A stretch of DNA of 64,000 bases from contig NZ_LT992558.1 of the NCBI RefSeq assembly GCF_900258435.1, forward strand, positions 1,315,246 to 1,379,245, given 5' to 3'. Source of the stretch: Carnobacterium divergens (GTDB taxonomy: Bacteria; Bacillota; Bacilli; Lactobacillales; Carnobacteriaceae). The notes beneath the pieces were generated by a model. It was given only the letters and a program-made list of their open reading frames with translations, ran no database searches and was not told the DNA's origin. The translations under genes were made by a program, and so were the position numbers. This document shows positions 35,833 through 46,003 of this stretch, one piece after another. Each line of letters begins with the position of its first letter. Position 1 is the stretch's first letter.

Positions 35833-36824
35833 CCATCATTCTCCTAATTGGAGCGAGTGTTTTTTTCTGGGAATTTAGAGCTTTAACGCTACATGAAATA
35901 ATGATTGAATTTCGACAAATTCAATGGAGTTGGATAGTTGTTGCGATTGCGTGTATGCTGTTTCAATGGGGCGTCGAGGCGAAAATTGTTCAAGGGTTAC
36001 TAGAACGAGAAAATTTTAGTTATTCTTTTAAGAAATCGTATCGAATTCCATTGATTCAACATTTATTCAATTCAATCACCCCCTTTGCCAGTGGTGGTCA
36101 GCCGGCTCAATTAGTTGCATTAAAGCAAACTGGAGTCGATATTGGGGTAGGTAGTTCGGTTCTGTTAATGAAGTTTGTCGTGTATCAGGGAATGATTGTG
36201 GTTTACTTTGGTGTATGTGTATTGTTGCGCTATCATGTGTTGGTTACAGAAATTTCTAGATTAGCCGTTTTTGTTATTTTAGGATTAGTCACGCATGTCG
36301 TTGTGATTGCAGTGTTGCTTTTAATTACCTACAAAGTTGCTTTAACAAAAAAACTTATTCATTGGCTGATGAAGGTTGTTGCCATTTTTATGAATAAAGA
36401 AAAAGCCTATATATTAGAAGAAGACATTGTCTTAAAAGTAGATTCTTTTTATCAAGAAAGTCTTTATATTAGAGGGCAAACACGCTTGTTGTTAAAAACA
36501 GCTTTATTAACCGCTGTCCAATTAGCGGGTTACTTTATTGTTCCGTATTTTATTTTATTAAGTTTAGGAATCAAAGACATGGATGTTATTACGATTATTT
36601 GTATGCACGCCTTTATCGTGATGATTGTATCGCTCTTTCCGATTCCAGGTGGGTCTGGAGGAGCAGAGTACAGCTTTACACTTCTATTTGGTAGCTTTAT
36701 CTTATCAGGAGAAAAATTAGCAATAGCATTACTGCTTTGGAGATTAATCACGTACTATTTAGGAATTTTATTAGGAACCATTGCATTAGGTGTTACGGGC
36801 GACTCTAAAAAAGTAAAAGAATAG
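35805..36824 (+). CDS. Lysylphosphatidylglycerol-synthase-type membrane protein (UPF0104)
   Basis: A 339-residue polytopic protein with about eight helices, of the LPG_synthase_TM/UPF0104 (YbhN, AglD) group. A conserved FASGGQPAQLVALKQTG lies near residue 90, and PIPGGSGGAEYS near residue 280. It lacks the catalytic aminoacyl-transferase domain of MprF. GGAGACTC precedes ATG 35805 within the previous gene, so it is coupled to the glycosyltransferases. Transport or flipping of glycolipid is a plausible role, not demonstrated here. Confidence 0.8.
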   Translation: MERRNKWALAIILLIGASVFFWEFRALTLHEIMIEFRQIQWSWIVVAIACMLFQWGVEAKIVQGLLERENFSYSFKKSYRIPLIQHLFNSITPFASGGQPAQLVALKQTGVDIGVGSSVLLMKFVVYQGMIVVYFGVCVLLRYHVLVTEISRLAVFVILGLVTHVVVIAVLLLITYKVALTKKLIHWLMKVVAIFMNKEKAYILEEDIVLKVDSFYQESLYIRGQTRLLLKTALLTAVQLAGYFIVPYFILLSLGIKDMDVITIICMHAFIVMIVSLFPIPGGSGGAEYSFTLLFGSFILSGEKLAIALLLWRLITYYLGILLGTIALGVTGDSKKVKE

Positions 36825-36849
36825 ATCAAGACAGAGGGGATGAAATAAA

Positions 36850-37737
36850 ATGAAAAAAATAGGATTTGTTGGGACTGGCGTAATGGGCGCTTCAATTGTA
36901 AAGCATCTATTAAAAGCTGGCTATTCTGTGGCGGTTTATAATCGAACAAAAAGCAAAACGGATGAATTAATAGCCAAAGGTGCTCAGTGGTGCGATACAC
37001 CGGCAGAAGTCACGGCGGTTAGTGATGTTATTTTTTCAATTGTTGGCTATCCAACTGATGTAGAAGAAATCTACTTAGGGAAAACTGGTATTTTCAAAAC
37101 AGCTACGTCGGATAAAATTTTAATCGATATGACTACTAGCACACCAAGTTTGGCTAAAAAATTATTTGCTGAAGGTCAAAAAGCTCACATTGAAGTTTTA
37201 GATGCGCCTGTTTCTGGTGGAGACTTGGGAGCTAAAAATGGAACCTTAACGATTATGGTTGGTGGAAATGAATCAGCGTATCGTCAAGTAGAATCTATTT
37301 TTGACATTTTTTCAGGAAAAGTAAAATTACAGGGACCAGCCGGCAGTGGTCAACATACTAAAATGGCCAATCAAATTATGATAGCTGGAACAATGACTGG
37401 TATGACAGAACTTTTAGTTTATGCACAAGCAGCAGGATTAGACTTAGAAAGTGTGTTAGAAACAGTTGGTGGAGGAAGCGCTCAAAATTGGTCGTTAACA
37501 AATTATGCTCCAAGAATCTTAAAGGAAGATTTTACAGCAGGATTTTTTGTAAAGCATTTTGTGAAGGATTTAAAAATTGCATTAGATGAAGCTAAAAAAA
37601 TGACAATTGAGCTCCCTGGAACGGCTCTGGCTGAAAAGTTATACGAACAACTGGAGAGTCAAGGCAATGGGAATGATGGAACACAAGCTTTGATTAAATT
37701 ATGGTGGCCAGAAGGAAATGAACCTACTAAAAAATAG
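36850..37737 (+). CDS. NAD(P)-dependent beta-hydroxyacid dehydrogenase
   Basis: A 295-residue member of the 3-hydroxyisobutyrate dehydrogenase family. The Rossmann motif is GFVGTGVMGASIVKHLL (about residues 5-21), the substrate-binding signature is DAPVSGGDLGAKNGTL (about 120-135), and the catalytic Lys is in GSGQHTKMANQ (about 174). Relatives reduce tartronate semialdehyde, succinic semialdehyde or similar. The substrate is unknown and the neighbours do not define it. Confidence 0.88.
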   Translation: MKKIGFVGTGVMGASIVKHLLKAGYSVAVYNRTKSKTDELIAKGAQWCDTPAEVTAVSDVIFSIVGYPTDVEEIYLGKTGIFKTATSDKILIDMTTSTPSLAKKLFAEGQKAHIEVLDAPVSGGDLGAKNGTLTIMVGGNESAYRQVESIFDIFSGKVKLQGPAGSGQHTKMANQIMIAGTMTGMTELLVYAQAAGLDLESVLETVGGGSAQNWSLTNYAPRILKEDFTAGFFVKHFVKDLKIALDEAKKMTIELPGTALAEKLYEQLESQGNGNDGTQALIKLWWPEGNEPTKK

Positions 37738-37738
37738 C

Positions 37739-37777
37739 AAAAAAAGCAGTCGATTTTAAATCGACTGCTTTTTTTAT
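37739..37777. terminator. Bidirectional terminator
   Basis: AAAAGCAGTCGATTT with AAATCGACTGCTTTT, nearly loop-less perfect palindrome with A and T runs. It ends both convergent genes. Confidence 0.9.
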
Positions 37778-38946
37778 TTTTGTGTAAGCATATAATTTTC
37801 GAGACGTTCCATAGCAGTTTCTAATTTTTCCATACTTGCAGCATAACTTAAACGAACATAGCCTTCACCGGCTTGACCAAATGCGGATCCAGGGATAATA
37901 GCCAGTTTGTTTTTTTCGGCTAAATCAACGCAAAAGTCCATACTGTTTTGTATAAAACCAGTTGGAATTTTCGCAAAGATGTAAAAGGCGCCATTTGGAC
38001 GAGCGATTTCAAATCCCATTCCCTTCATTTTTTCGTAAAGGAAGTCACGTCGTTTTAAGTATTCTACCTTCATTGGAAGGGCATCATCAATTCCCTCTGT
38101 CAAAGCAGCAGTGGCAGCTTTTTGAGCCATTGTTGTTGCACTAGTGACTAAATACTGATGAACTTTCATTAATTGTTGAACCAATTCAACAGGTGCAAAG
38201 ATGAATCCAATTCGCCAACCAGTCATTGCGTGGGATTTTGAGAGACCGTTAATTAAAATAGTTTGGTCATATGCGTATTCAGCGATTGACACATGTTTGT
38301 CTCCATAAGTTAATTCACTATAGATTTCGTCACTGATGACAAAAATATTATGAGCCTTAACAGCGGATGCTATTGCTTTAACTTCCTTGCGATTGTAGGT
38401 CACACCAGTTGGGTTGCTAGGATAGTTTAAAATAATCGCTTTAACAGCCGAGCCATGTTCTTTTATTGCCGCTTCAATCATTTCTGGTGTTAAGACAAAG
38501 TCGTTAGAAGTCGTATCAATATATACTGGAGTAGCGCGCGCCAATGTAATTAAAGGTTCATAACCAGGATAAATTGGTGTTGGGACGAGAATCTTATCTC
38601 CAGGATTTAAAATAGCCAGCAAGCTAGCAGAAAGGGCTTCAGTGGCCCCAACGGTTACTAAAACTTCTGTACTTGGGGTATAGTGAACGTCGTACTTGGT
38701 TTCAATAAAATTAGCAGCAGCAATACGTAGGCTTAAGTCTCCTGCCATGCCAGTATAATGGGATTGATTTTCTTCGATGGCTTTGATACCAGCCTGTTTG
38801 ACATGATCTGGAGTATTAAAGTCAGGCTCTCCCAATGTTAATTTTAACATATCTTCAATTTGAGAAACGCGCTCATCAAATTTTCGAATATCAGAAACTT
38901 CAATTTGATAGGTTTGTTGATTAAATTTTTTAGTTAATGGATTCAT
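37774..38946 (-). CDS. PLP-dependent aminotransferase class I (PatA-like)
   Basis: A 390-residue fold-type I aminotransferase. The PLP lysine is in NGLSKSHAMTGWRIG (about residue 232), with YPSNPTGV and the aspartate of VISDEIYSEL in the cofactor pocket. It resembles Bacillus PatA, an N-acetyl-LL-diaminopimelate or aromatic-type aminotransferase used for lysine precursor synthesis; that specificity is inferred. ATG 38946 is preferred to the TTG one codon before it. Confidence 0.86.
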   Translation of the reverse strand: MNPLTKKFNQQTYQIEVSDIRKFDERVSQIEDMLKLTLGEPDFNTPDHVKQAGIKAIEENQSHYTGMAGDLSLRIAAANFIETKYDVHYTPSTEVLVTVGATEALSASLLAILNPGDKILVPTPIYPGYEPLITLARATPVYIDTTSNDFVLTPEMIEAAIKEHGSAVKAIILNYPSNPTGVTYNRKEVKAIASAVKAHNIFVISDEIYSELTYGDKHVSIAEYAYDQTILINGLSKSHAMTGWRIGFIFAPVELVQQLMKVHQYLVTSATTMAQKAATAALTEGIDDALPMKVEYLKRRDFLYEKMKGMGFEIARPNGAFYIFAKIPTGFIQNSMDFCVDLAEKNKLAIIPGSAFGQAGEGYVRLSYAASMEKLETAMERLENYMLTQK

Positions 38947-39099
38947 CAATTGTCTTCGCCCCTTTTTTAGTAATTAAGTCATTTTACCATAGAAAAGTAA
39001 AAAAATAGAAACTTTTTTAATAAATGATGGATTTATAGAGATTATTGGCTATTTTTAAATCAAATAAACTAAAAAAATTGAAAAAAATAAAAAAATAGC

Positions 39100-39128
39100 T
39101 TGTTTCAATACTTGTCAAAGATTATAAT
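39100..39128 (+). promoter_or_regulatory. Sigma-A promoter P1 of ykuJ
   Basis: TTGTTT (39100-39105), 17 bp, TATAAT (39123-39128). Confidence 0.55.
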
Positions 39129-39238
39129 AAGTAATTGATTGTTACTAAGCTTTTTGACTTTTTTTAATTTCCTTATTTTTAGGAAAACTATATTTTTAAT
39201 GAGAAAAGAGTTAGATTAATGCGTTTTAGTAAAAAATC

Positions 39239-39247
39239 TGTTAGAAT
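39239..39247 (+). promoter_or_regulatory. Extended -10 promoter P2 of ykuJ
   Basis: TGTTAGAAT, a TGn-extended -10, 34 bp before the start. Confidence 0.45.
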
Positions 39248-39281
39248 AAAACTGAGCTAAGATTGAAAGGGGCACGAAACA

Positions 39282-39515
39282 ATGAAATCTTCACAGTTAG
39301 TGGCGATTATTCGTCGATTAGAAGCAATGCAAGAAAGTACGGATAGTGAAGTTCAAGTTCGTCGATTTGAAAAAGAAGGTCACGAGCGCTGTCTAGTAAG
39401 TTATGATTCAAAAGCTGGCACATATGAAATGGAAGACGTTGGCGATCATTCTGTTTATCAGTTTGATGATATTGACTTAATTGCAATTGAAATTTATGAA
39501 TTACTCCAAGACTAA
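39282..39515 (+). CDS. YkuJ-family protein
   Basis: A 77-residue protein with the YkuJ features QLVAIIRRLEAMQ at the start and FDDIDLIAIEIYELLQ at the end. The family is widespread in Firmicutes and has a known alpha/beta structure, but its function is undefined. AAAGGGGC precedes ATG 39282. It is monocistronic, followed by a hairpin terminator. Confidence 0.85.
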   Translation: MKSSQLVAIIRRLEAMQESTDSEVQVRRFEKEGHERCLVSYDSKAGTYEMEDVGDHSVYQFDDIDLIAIEIYELLQD

Positions 39516-39520
39516 ACACT

Positions 39521-39555
39521 AAGAAGGCTGACGCTTATGTTAGTCTTTTTTTTTT
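39521..39555 (+). terminator. Terminator of ykuJ
   Basis: AAGGCTGAC with GTTAGTCTT (wobble pairs), 6-nt loop, long T run. Confidence 0.75.
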
Positions 39556-39708
39556 ACATAAAAACAGAAGAGTGTCCAATAAATGTTTTTTTGAATAAAA
39601 GGTGGAGTTCATATTGAAAATTTTGTATACTAGTAAAATAAGGTAAAATTAAAAAACGATGATAAAACAATGTGGCTGATTTATAAAAACGAAGGAGGAG
39701 GCTAAAAA

Positions 39709-40995
39709 ATGAACAAGCAAATTCAAGTTGGAATGTTAGGGTTTGGAACAGTTGGAAGTGGTGTTATTCGAATTTTAAAAGACCATAATGCTAAAATTCG
39801 TCAAGTAACAGGCGAAGAAATTTCTGTAAAAAAAGTTTTAGTACGAGATATTGAAAAGAATCGTGGAGAAATATCTGAGGGGATCCAACTGACGACGAAC
39901 GAAGATGAAGTTTTAGCTGATCCTGAAATTAATGTTATCTTAGAAGTGATGGGCAGTATTGACAGTGCAAAGATGTATATTACTAAGGCTTTAAAGGCAG
40001 GTAAACATGTTGTAACAGCCAATAAAGACCTGATTGCTTTACATGGAAATGAATTAGTTGCTTTAGCAAAAGAAAATCAGTGTGATTTGTACTATGAAGC
40101 CAGTGTAGCTGGAGGAATTCCGATTCTTAGAACTATTGTGGATAGTTTAGCGTCAGATAATATTCAACAAGTGATGGGGATTGTGAACGGTACGACTAAT
40201 TTTATGTTAACAAAAATGACAAATGAGCATCAATCTTACGAAGAAGCTCTAAAAGAAGCTCAAGAATTAGGTTTTGCTGAAAGCGACCCCACAAATGATG
40301 TGGATGGCATAGATGCAGCAAGAAAAATGGTCATCTTAACAAGACTTGCATTTGGAATGAATGTGGAACTAGACCAGATTGAAACGAAAGGCATTCGCAA
40401 TTTAAAGTCGGTAGATATTGAAACAGCTCGAAAATTGGGATACCGCATTAAATTAATTGGTACTGCAGAAGAAAATAATGGTGGGGTATCTGTTAGCGTT
40501 GGCCCAATATTAGTGCCAGAAGCTCATCCCTTAGCAAGTGTTCAAAATGAAAATAACGCTGTTTTTGTAGTTGGATCGGCCGTTGGGGAAACTATGTTTT
40601 ATGGACCTGGTGCAGGTGAATTGCCAACTGCAACGAGTGTGGTAAGCGATTTAATTACAGTTGCCAAAAACATTCGATTAGGGACTACAGGAAATGTTTT
40701 TAGTTCATATCAACATGAAACAAAATTAATGACTGACGAAGAAATTTTATCTAAATATTATTTGTCGATTGAAATGAACGATCGCACAGGCTTATTTTTA
40801 GAGTTAACGAAAATCTTTGCAGCATCTGATGTAGGATTTGATAAAATTATCCAAGAGCCCATTGAAGGCGGGATGGCAAAAGTAGTAATCATCACGCATT
40901 TAATGAACCGTAAACAAGAAAAAGAAATTTTAGCTAAATTAAAAAAAGCCGACGATATGAATTTATTGATTCATCTCAAAGTGATGGAGGGATAA
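39709..40995 (+). CDS. hom: Homoserine dehydrogenase
   Basis: A 428-residue enzyme reducing aspartate semialdehyde to homoserine. The NADP site is [13 protein letters not shown] (about residues 8-20), the catalytic core has [13 protein letters not shown] and the Lys/Glu region [11 protein letters not shown], and a C-terminal ACT domain (about 350-428) provides threonine feedback. GGAGGAGGC precedes ATG 39709. It is the first gene of hom-thrC-thrB. The 150-bp upstream region shows no T-box. Confidence 0.94.
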   Translation: MNKQIQVGMLGFGTVGSGVIRILKDHNAKIRQVTGEEISVKKVLVRDIEKNRGEISEGIQLTTNEDEVLADPEINVILEVMGSIDSAKMYITKALKAGKHVVTANKDLIALHGNELVALAKENQCDLYYEASVAGGIPILRTIVDSLASDNIQQVMGIVNGTTNFMLTKMTNEHQSYEEALKEAQELGFAESDPTNDVDGIDAARKMVILTRLAFGMNVELDQIETKGIRNLKSVDIETARKLGYRIKLIGTAEENNGGVSVSVGPILVPEAHPLASVQNENNAVFVVGSAVGETMFYGPGAGELPTATSVVSDLITVAKNIRLGTTGNVFSSYQHETKLMTDEEILSKYYLSIEMNDRTGLFLELTKIFAASDVGFDKIIQEPIEGGMAKVVIITHLMNRKQEKEILAKLKKADDMNLLIHLKVMEG

Positions 40996-40999
40996 CTAT

Positions 41000-42058
41000 A
41001 TGTATAAAGGACTATTAGATCGCTATCAAGAAAACTTGCCTGTTACTGAAAAAACACCGATGATTTCTTTAGCAGAAGGCAATACTCCCTTAATTCCGTT
41101 ACACAATTTGTCAAAAGAATTAGGGATTACTTTGTATGGAAAATATGAAGGTTTAAATCCAACGGGTTCATTTAAAGACCGAGGCATGGTGATGGCAGTA
41201 GCTAAAGCGAAAGAAGAAGGCGCAAAAGCAATTATCTGTGCATCAACTGGAAATACAAGTGCAGCAGCAGCAGCTTACGCAACAAGAGCAGGCTTGAAAG
41301 CTTACATTGTGATTCCAGATGGGAAAATTGCACTAGGAAAATTGGCTCAAGCGGTAATGTATGGAGCGGATATTATTTCAATTCAAGGCAATTTTGATGA
41401 AGCTTTAAAGGCTGTTCGTAAATTAGCAGAGACAGAAGCTGTTACACTGGTAAATTCTGTAAATCCTTATCGTTTAGAAGGGCAAAAAACAGCGGCTTTT
41501 GAAATTTGTGAAGATTTAACAAAAGCACCTGATGTTCTGGCAATTCCAGTCGGCAATGCTGGGAATATTTCAGCATACTGGAAAGGGTTTAAAGAGTGGA
41601 ATGAGTTGCATCAAACAGGATTACCTCGAATGCATGGTTTTGAAGCAGAAGGCGCAGCAGCTATCGTTCAAGGGGCTCCAATTGAAAATCCTGAAACGAT
41701 TGCAACTGCGATTCGCATTGGAAATCCTGCAAGTTGGTCATTAGCAGAAGCAGCTTGCGACGAGTCAAAAGGAGCAATCGATTCTGTAACAGATGCTGAA
41801 ATTATTGAAGCGTATAAAAAAGTAGCTGCGATGGACGGTGTCTTTATTGAACCAGGTTCAGCTGCATCCCTTGCAGGCGTAATCAAACATCGTGCAAGTG
41901 GAGAGATTAAAGCAGGCGAGACGGTTGTTTGTGTCTTTACTGGAAATGGATTGAAAGATCCTGATACGGCAATGAACGTCACTGAAATTCCAATTGCTAA
42001 GATGGACGACCTTGAAGAAATGCGGGTGCATTTACGTGAAGGAATGAACCGGTTATGA
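41000..42058 (+). CDS. thrC: Threonine synthase
   Basis: A 352-residue fold-type II PLP enzyme converting O-phosphohomoserine to threonine. The PLP lysine lies in [11 protein letters not shown] (about residue 59), and the phosphate-binding region is [13 protein letters not shown]. It is the short bacterial class, without the N-terminal extension. It lies 4 bp after hom and overlaps thrB at its stop. Confidence 0.94.
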   Translation: MYKGLLDRYQENLPVTEKTPMISLAEGNTPLIPLHNLSKELGITLYGKYEGLNPTGSFKDRGMVMAVAKAKEEGAKAIICASTGNTSAAAAAYATRAGLKAYIVIPDGKIALGKLAQAVMYGADIISIQGNFDEALKAVRKLAETEAVTLVNSVNPYRLEGQKTAAFEICEDLTKAPDVLAIPVGNAGNISAYWKGFKEWNELHQTGLPRMHGFEAEGAAAIVQGAPIENPETIATAIRIGNPASWSLAEAACDESKGAIDSVTDAEIIEAYKKVAAMDGVFIEPGSAASLAGVIKHRASGEIKAGETVVCVFTGNGLKDPDTAMNVTEIPIAKMDDLEEMRVHLREGMNRL

Positions 42059-42924
42059 TGCAAATTAGAGTTCCAGGAACAACGGCTAATTTAGGACCGG
42101 GATTTGATTCTTGTGGACTTGCATTAAACCTTTATCTAACCCTTACAGTAGGTGAAGTTCAAGATAACTGGGAAGTGATTCATTCATTAGGAGAAGGCAT
42201 TCCAATGGATCAAACCAACGTCATTGTCACAACGGCCTGCAAACTCTGTCCTGACTTAGAGCCTCGAAAATTATGGATGACTTCAGAAGTTCCTTCAACT
42301 AGAGGCTTAGGAAGTAGTTCTGCGGCGATTGTCGCTGGAATTGAACTAGCCAATCAACTTGGAAACTTAATGTTAAGCCAACAAGAAAAAGTAACGTACG
42401 CTACTTTAATGGAAGGTCATCCAGACAATGTAGCACCAGCAATTCTCGGTGATTTCGTTGTAGCGACTAAGATTGAACAAGAAGTCTATGCCGTTAAACA
42501 TTCCTTTCCAGCAACGGGCATTTTAGTGTGTATTCCTAATGGTGAATTGTTAACTTCGGAAAGTCGTGATGTGTTGCCTCAAACATTGACTTATTCCACA
42601 GCTGTTACTGCCAGTAGTATTGCAAATGTTATGATTTCGGCTATTTTAGCAAATGATTTGTCATTAGCTGGAAAAATGATGGAACAAGATTTATTTCATG
42701 AATATTATCGAAAGAACTTAATCCCTCATTTATCAGATATTCGAGAAACTGCGAATCAATTTGGCGCTTATGGAACTTTTTTAAGTGGGGCAGGTCCAAC
42801 TGTTTTAACGCTGGTACCATTAGCTGAATTAAAGAAATTACAATCAAAACTAGAACGTAACTATCCACATGCCATGATCAAAGAGTTGGAAATTGAACGA
42901 AATGGTGTGGAAGTAATCCATTAA
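42055..42924 (+). CDS. thrB: Homoserine kinase
   Basis: A 289-residue GHMP kinase making O-phosphohomoserine for ThrC. It starts [18 protein letters not shown], has the ATP loop [15 protein letters not shown] (about residues 82-96) and the C-terminal SGAGPTVL. The start overlaps thrC by 4 bp (ATGATG), so the second ATG at 42058 is equally possible. It ends the threonine operon. Confidence 0.94.
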   Translation: MMQIRVPGTTANLGPGFDSCGLALNLYLTLTVGEVQDNWEVIHSLGEGIPMDQTNVIVTTACKLCPDLEPRKLWMTSEVPSTRGLGSSSAAIVAGIELANQLGNLMLSQQEKVTYATLMEGHPDNVAPAILGDFVVATKIEQEVYAVKHSFPATGILVCIPNGELLTSESRDVLPQTLTYSTAVTASSIANVMISAILANDLSLAGKMMEQDLFHEYYRKNLIPHLSDIRETANQFGAYGTFLSGAGPTVLTLVPLAELKKLQSKLERNYPHAMIKELEIERNGVEVIH

Positions 42925-42927
42925 AAC

Positions 42928-42965
42928 AAAACCCTTCAATCGACTGTTGATTGAAGGGTTATTTT
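42928..42965 (+). terminator. Terminator of hom-thrCB
   Basis: AACCCTTCAATC (42930-42941) with GATTGAAGGGTT (42949-42960), then ATTTTG. Confidence 0.85.
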
Positions 42966-43023
42966 GATTTAAAAAGTTAAAGTTTTCGTAAATCAGCGAT
43001 TTTTAGTGAATTTTAATTGTAAG

Positions 43024-43052
43024 TTGGCACAAAAGAGAGTAATCTCTATAGT
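43024..43052 (+). promoter_or_regulatory. Sigma-A promoter of ltaS with spacer inverted repeat
   Basis: TTGGCA (43024-43029), 17 bp, TATAGT (43047-43052). The spacer holds the inverted repeat AGAGA-GTAA-TCTCT (43034-43047). Confidence 0.7.
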
Positions 43053-43099
43053 TGAAGTAAGCATAATGTTTTTCAAAAAAACGTTATAAAGGAGAACGA

Positions 43100-45169
43100 A
43101 TGATGAAAGAAAACAAACAATTTATGAGTAAAACAAGATCTCTATTAAGTACAAGAATGGGATTTTTCTTATTTGCAGTTATTTTATTTTGGTTAAAAAC
43201 CTATGTAGCCTATCAAACCAAATTTTCACTAGGTGTTAGTGGCAGTGTCCAACAATTTTTACTGTTTATTAATCCCATTAGTTTCACACTGCTATTATTT
43301 GGCATTTCTCTTTTTTCAAAAGGAAAGAAGTCGTACATTATTTTATTGGTTATTGATTTTCTAATGTCTACGTGGCTGTTTGCCAATATTGTGTATTACC
43401 GAGAATTTTCTGATTTTATGACGATTAATATTATTAAAGGAGCATCTGCTGTTTCTAGTAATATGGATACAAGTTTAAAAAGCTTGATTCATGTCTCAGA
43501 TTTGTTCGTGTATCTTGACATCCTTGTTTTGATTACACTACTAGCTTTCAAAATTGTCAAAGTGGATACTCGTGTCTTAAAAAAACGAATGGCATTTACG
43601 GTTACAGCACTAGCTGTTGCAATTTTTGCAGGAAATTTAAGTTTAGCTGAGATGGATCGTCCACAATTACTAAGCCGTACATTTGACCGTAACTATATTA
43701 TTAAATATTTAGGGTTAAATGCGTTTACCGTCTATGATGGCGTCAAAACGGCACAAGCGAATTCAACAAAAGCAAATGCAGACAGCAGTGATATGGACGA
43801 AGTGTTAGCTTATATGAAAAAAAATCAAGTTCCAGCGAATGTGAATTATTTTGGTAAAGCTGAAGGAAAGAATGTTTTTGTGATCCATTTAGAAAGTTTC
43901 CAACAATTTCTGATTGATTATCAATCAAATGGTGAAGAAGTAACGCCGACCTTAAATCAATTTTATCATGACAGCAATACCGTAAGCTTTGATAATTTCT
44001 TCCATCAAGTTGGTCAAGGGAAAACAAGTGATGCTGAAATGATGTTGGAGAATTCATTATACGGGTTGTCTCAAGGTTCAGCGATGGTAACGAATGGAAC
44101 TGAAAACACGTTCCAAGCAGCGCCGGCAATTTTAAATCAAAAAGGCTATACAACAGCCGCTTTTCATGGCGATGTAGCGAGTTTTTGGAACCGTGACAAC
44201 GCTTATAAATCATGGGGCTATAATTATTTCTTTGATTCTACCTATGATTCAAAAGGCGAGAATTTCAATGTTGGATACGGCTTAAAAGATAAAATCTTCT
44301 TAAAGGATTCTGCGCAATATCTTGAACAATTGCCTCAACCCTTTTATGCAAAAATGATTACTGTGACAAATCACTATCCATACCCATTGGATGAAGCTAA
44401 TGCCACGATTCCTAAGACAACGACAGGAGATTCAACAGTGGATGGCTATGTTCAAACAGCACGTTATTTAGATGAAGCAATCAATGAATTTTTAACCTAT
44501 TTAAAAACGACAGGTTTGTATGATAATAGTGTGATTTTAATGTACGGCGATCATTATGGCATTTCAAGCAACCATGGAAAAGCTGTTTCCCAATTGTTAG
44601 GAACAGAAGAGTATACGGATTTTGATGATGCGATGTTCCAAAAAGTACCCTTTATGATTCATGCACCGGGCTTAGCAGGCGGGGTGAATCATACCTATGG
44701 CGGCGAGATTGATGTATTGCCAACATTGTTACATTTATTGGGTGTAGATACAAAGGACTATATTCAGTTTGGATCTGATTTATTGTCAGATGAAAACAAA
44801 CAAGTAGTTGCATTTAGAAATGGGAATTTTGTTTCAAAACAGTTCACCAAATTATCTGGGGATGTTTACGATACGGCAACAGGAGAATTGTTGACGAATT
44901 TAACACCTGTTCAGACAGATGAGTTTAAAAAAGAAAAGGACTATGTAGATACCCAATTAGCGTTATCGGATAAAGTAATCACAGGTGATTTATTGCGATT
45001 CTATACACCTGATGGCTTTAAACCAGTTGATAAAACCCAGTACAACTACAAATACAATAAAGGAATCAAACAATTGGCTAATGAAGCTCAAAAAAACCGA
45101 TTGATTGATAAAAATAATGGCAACTCAACGGTGGATAGTTACCAAACTAACGCACCTGAATTGAAATAA
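43100..45169 (+). CDS. ltaS: Lipoteichoic acid synthase
   Basis: A 689-residue LtaS-type enzyme that polymerises glycerol phosphate from phosphatidylglycerol onto a glycolipid anchor at the outer membrane face. Five N-terminal helices (about residues 15-205) precede an extracellular sulfatase-fold domain. The catalytic Thr is in GQGKTSDAEMMLENS (about residue 312), and metal ligands lie in HLESFQQ and MYGDHYGIS. AAAGGAG precedes ATG 43100. Its substrate anchor is probably made by the glycosyltransferase cluster 9 kb upstream. Confidence 0.93.
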   Translation: MMKENKQFMSKTRSLLSTRMGFFLFAVILFWLKTYVAYQTKFSLGVSGSVQQFLLFINPISFTLLLFGISLFSKGKKSYIILLVIDFLMSTWLFANIVYYREFSDFMTINIIKGASAVSSNMDTSLKSLIHVSDLFVYLDILVLITLLAFKIVKVDTRVLKKRMAFTVTALAVAIFAGNLSLAEMDRPQLLSRTFDRNYIIKYLGLNAFTVYDGVKTAQANSTKANADSSDMDEVLAYMKKNQVPANVNYFGKAEGKNVFVIHLESFQQFLIDYQSNGEEVTPTLNQFYHDSNTVSFDNFFHQVGQGKTSDAEMMLENSLYGLSQGSAMVTNGTENTFQAAPAILNQKGYTTAAFHGDVASFWNRDNAYKSWGYNYFFDSTYDSKGENFNVGYGLKDKIFLKDSAQYLEQLPQPFYAKMITVTNHYPYPLDEANATIPKTTTGDSTVDGYVQTARYLDEAINEFLTYLKTTGLYDNSVILMYGDHYGISSNHGKAVSQLLGTEEYTDFDDAMFQKVPFMIHAPGLAGGVNHTYGGEIDVLPTLLHLLGVDTKDYIQFGSDLLSDENKQVVAFRNGNFVSKQFTKLSGDVYDTATGELLTNLTPVQTDEFKKEKDYVDTQLALSDKVITGDLLRFYTPDGFKPVDKTQYNYKYNKGIKQLANEAQKNRLIDKNNGNSTVDSYQTNAPELK

Positions 45170-45224
45170 AGAAAACTGTTTCATCTGTGAGTAATTTTAC
45201 TCTTGATGAAACAGTTTTTTTGTT
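45170..45224. terminator. Bidirectional terminator between ltaS and cutC
   Basis: AAAACTGTTTCATC with GATGAAACAGTTTT, and an inner stem GAGTAA/TTACTC, giving one long hairpin with A and T runs. Confidence 0.92.
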
Positions 45225-45865
45225 TATAGAGGTCCTAAAATTTTTGTTCCGTGAACTTCATTTACACCTAGTTTAGTTGCAATCATTTCGCAATTATCTT
45301 GATGTACACCGCCACCTGGTAAAATAATGATGCGTCCGTTTGCATAATCAACGAGGTCCTTTAAATGTGGAAGACAAGCATCAATTGTTTGATCTGCTGA
45401 ACCCCCGTGAGTTAAAATACGTTCCACGCCAGCTTCAACTAACCAATCTATCGCTTCAAATTGTTGTTTTTTTGGAATCGCATCAAATGCCATATGGAAA
45501 GTGACTTGTAATCCTGTTGCTTCATCTAATAATAACTCCATCGCTTCTTCATCAATCCAACCCTCGGCAGTTAGACAACCAAGCACAACACCATCAATGC
45601 CTAATTTTTTTGCTTCAATCAAATCAGTTGCCATTATTTTTAATTCCGTGTCATTAAAAACAAAATTACCACCACGAGGTCGTATGATTGCCATAACGGG
45701 AATGTGTTTCTCTTGACAGTAATGAACGCTTTCCTCCATTACACCGGTGCTGACGGTGGTTCCACCAACAGCTAAGTTGTCACATAATTCAAATCGATTT
45801 GCACCACGTTTAATGGCTTCAGGGATAGCTGTAAAATTTTCGATACACACTTCTTTTAAAAGCAA
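45224..45865 (-). CDS. cutC: CutC-family protein
   Basis: A 213-residue TIM-barrel protein with the CutC signatures MLLKEVCIENF, RFELCDNLAVGGTT, RPRGGNF and LTHGGSAD. It is named for copper homeostasis in E. coli, though its biochemical role remains doubtful. The TTG at 45865 is chosen because GGAG lies 8 bp upstream and the family begins M(L/I)LKE; a GTG at 45874 would lie within that ribosome-binding site. Confidence 0.85.
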   Translation of the reverse strand: MLLKEVCIENFTAIPEAIKRGANRFELCDNLAVGGTTVSTGVMEESVHYCQEKHIPVMAIIRPRGGNFVFNDTELKIMATDLIEAKKLGIDGVVLGCLTAEGWIDEEAMELLLDEATGLQVTFHMAFDAIPKKQQFEAIDWLVEAGVERILTHGGSADQTIDACLPHLKDLVDYANGRIIILPGGGVHQDNCEMIATKLGVNEVHGTKILGPL

Positions 45866-45959
45866 AAAAATCACTCCAATATGTTTAGATAAACCTAGTA
45901 TACCATAAATTTTTTCTTAACTTCAGTAATAAAAAGAAAACAGGAGTCGCATTTGATTG

Positions 45960-45968
45960 TGGTACAAT
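45960..45968 (+). promoter_or_regulatory. Extended -10 promoter of the DUF3267 gene
   Basis: TGGTACAAT, a TGn-extended -10, 35 bp before the ATG. Confidence 0.45.
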
Positions 45969-46003
45969 AAAAAGAAATGAAGCAGAGGGGCATCTACTGA
46001 GCA

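Larger units (their letters stand above)
38947..39281. other. Very AT-rich divergent intergenic region
   Basis: 335 bp without a gene. It holds the upstream region of the aminotransferase gene and the two promoters of ykuJ. I see no riboswitch, tRNA or strong hairpin in it. Confidence 0.5.

Noticed and set aside
39553-39708. Possible T-box or riboswitch before hom
   Set aside because: No T-box sequence (AGGGTGGNACCGCG), no terminator/antiterminator pair; only an ordinary AT-rich promoter region.
41668-42063. 131-codon minus-strand open frame inside thrC
   Set aside because: Antisense shadow of thrC; low-complexity composition and no start signal.
43743-44213. 156-codon open frame on the minus strand inside ltaS
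   Set aside because: It lies wholly antisense to a well-supported gene and has no ribosome-binding site or family features.
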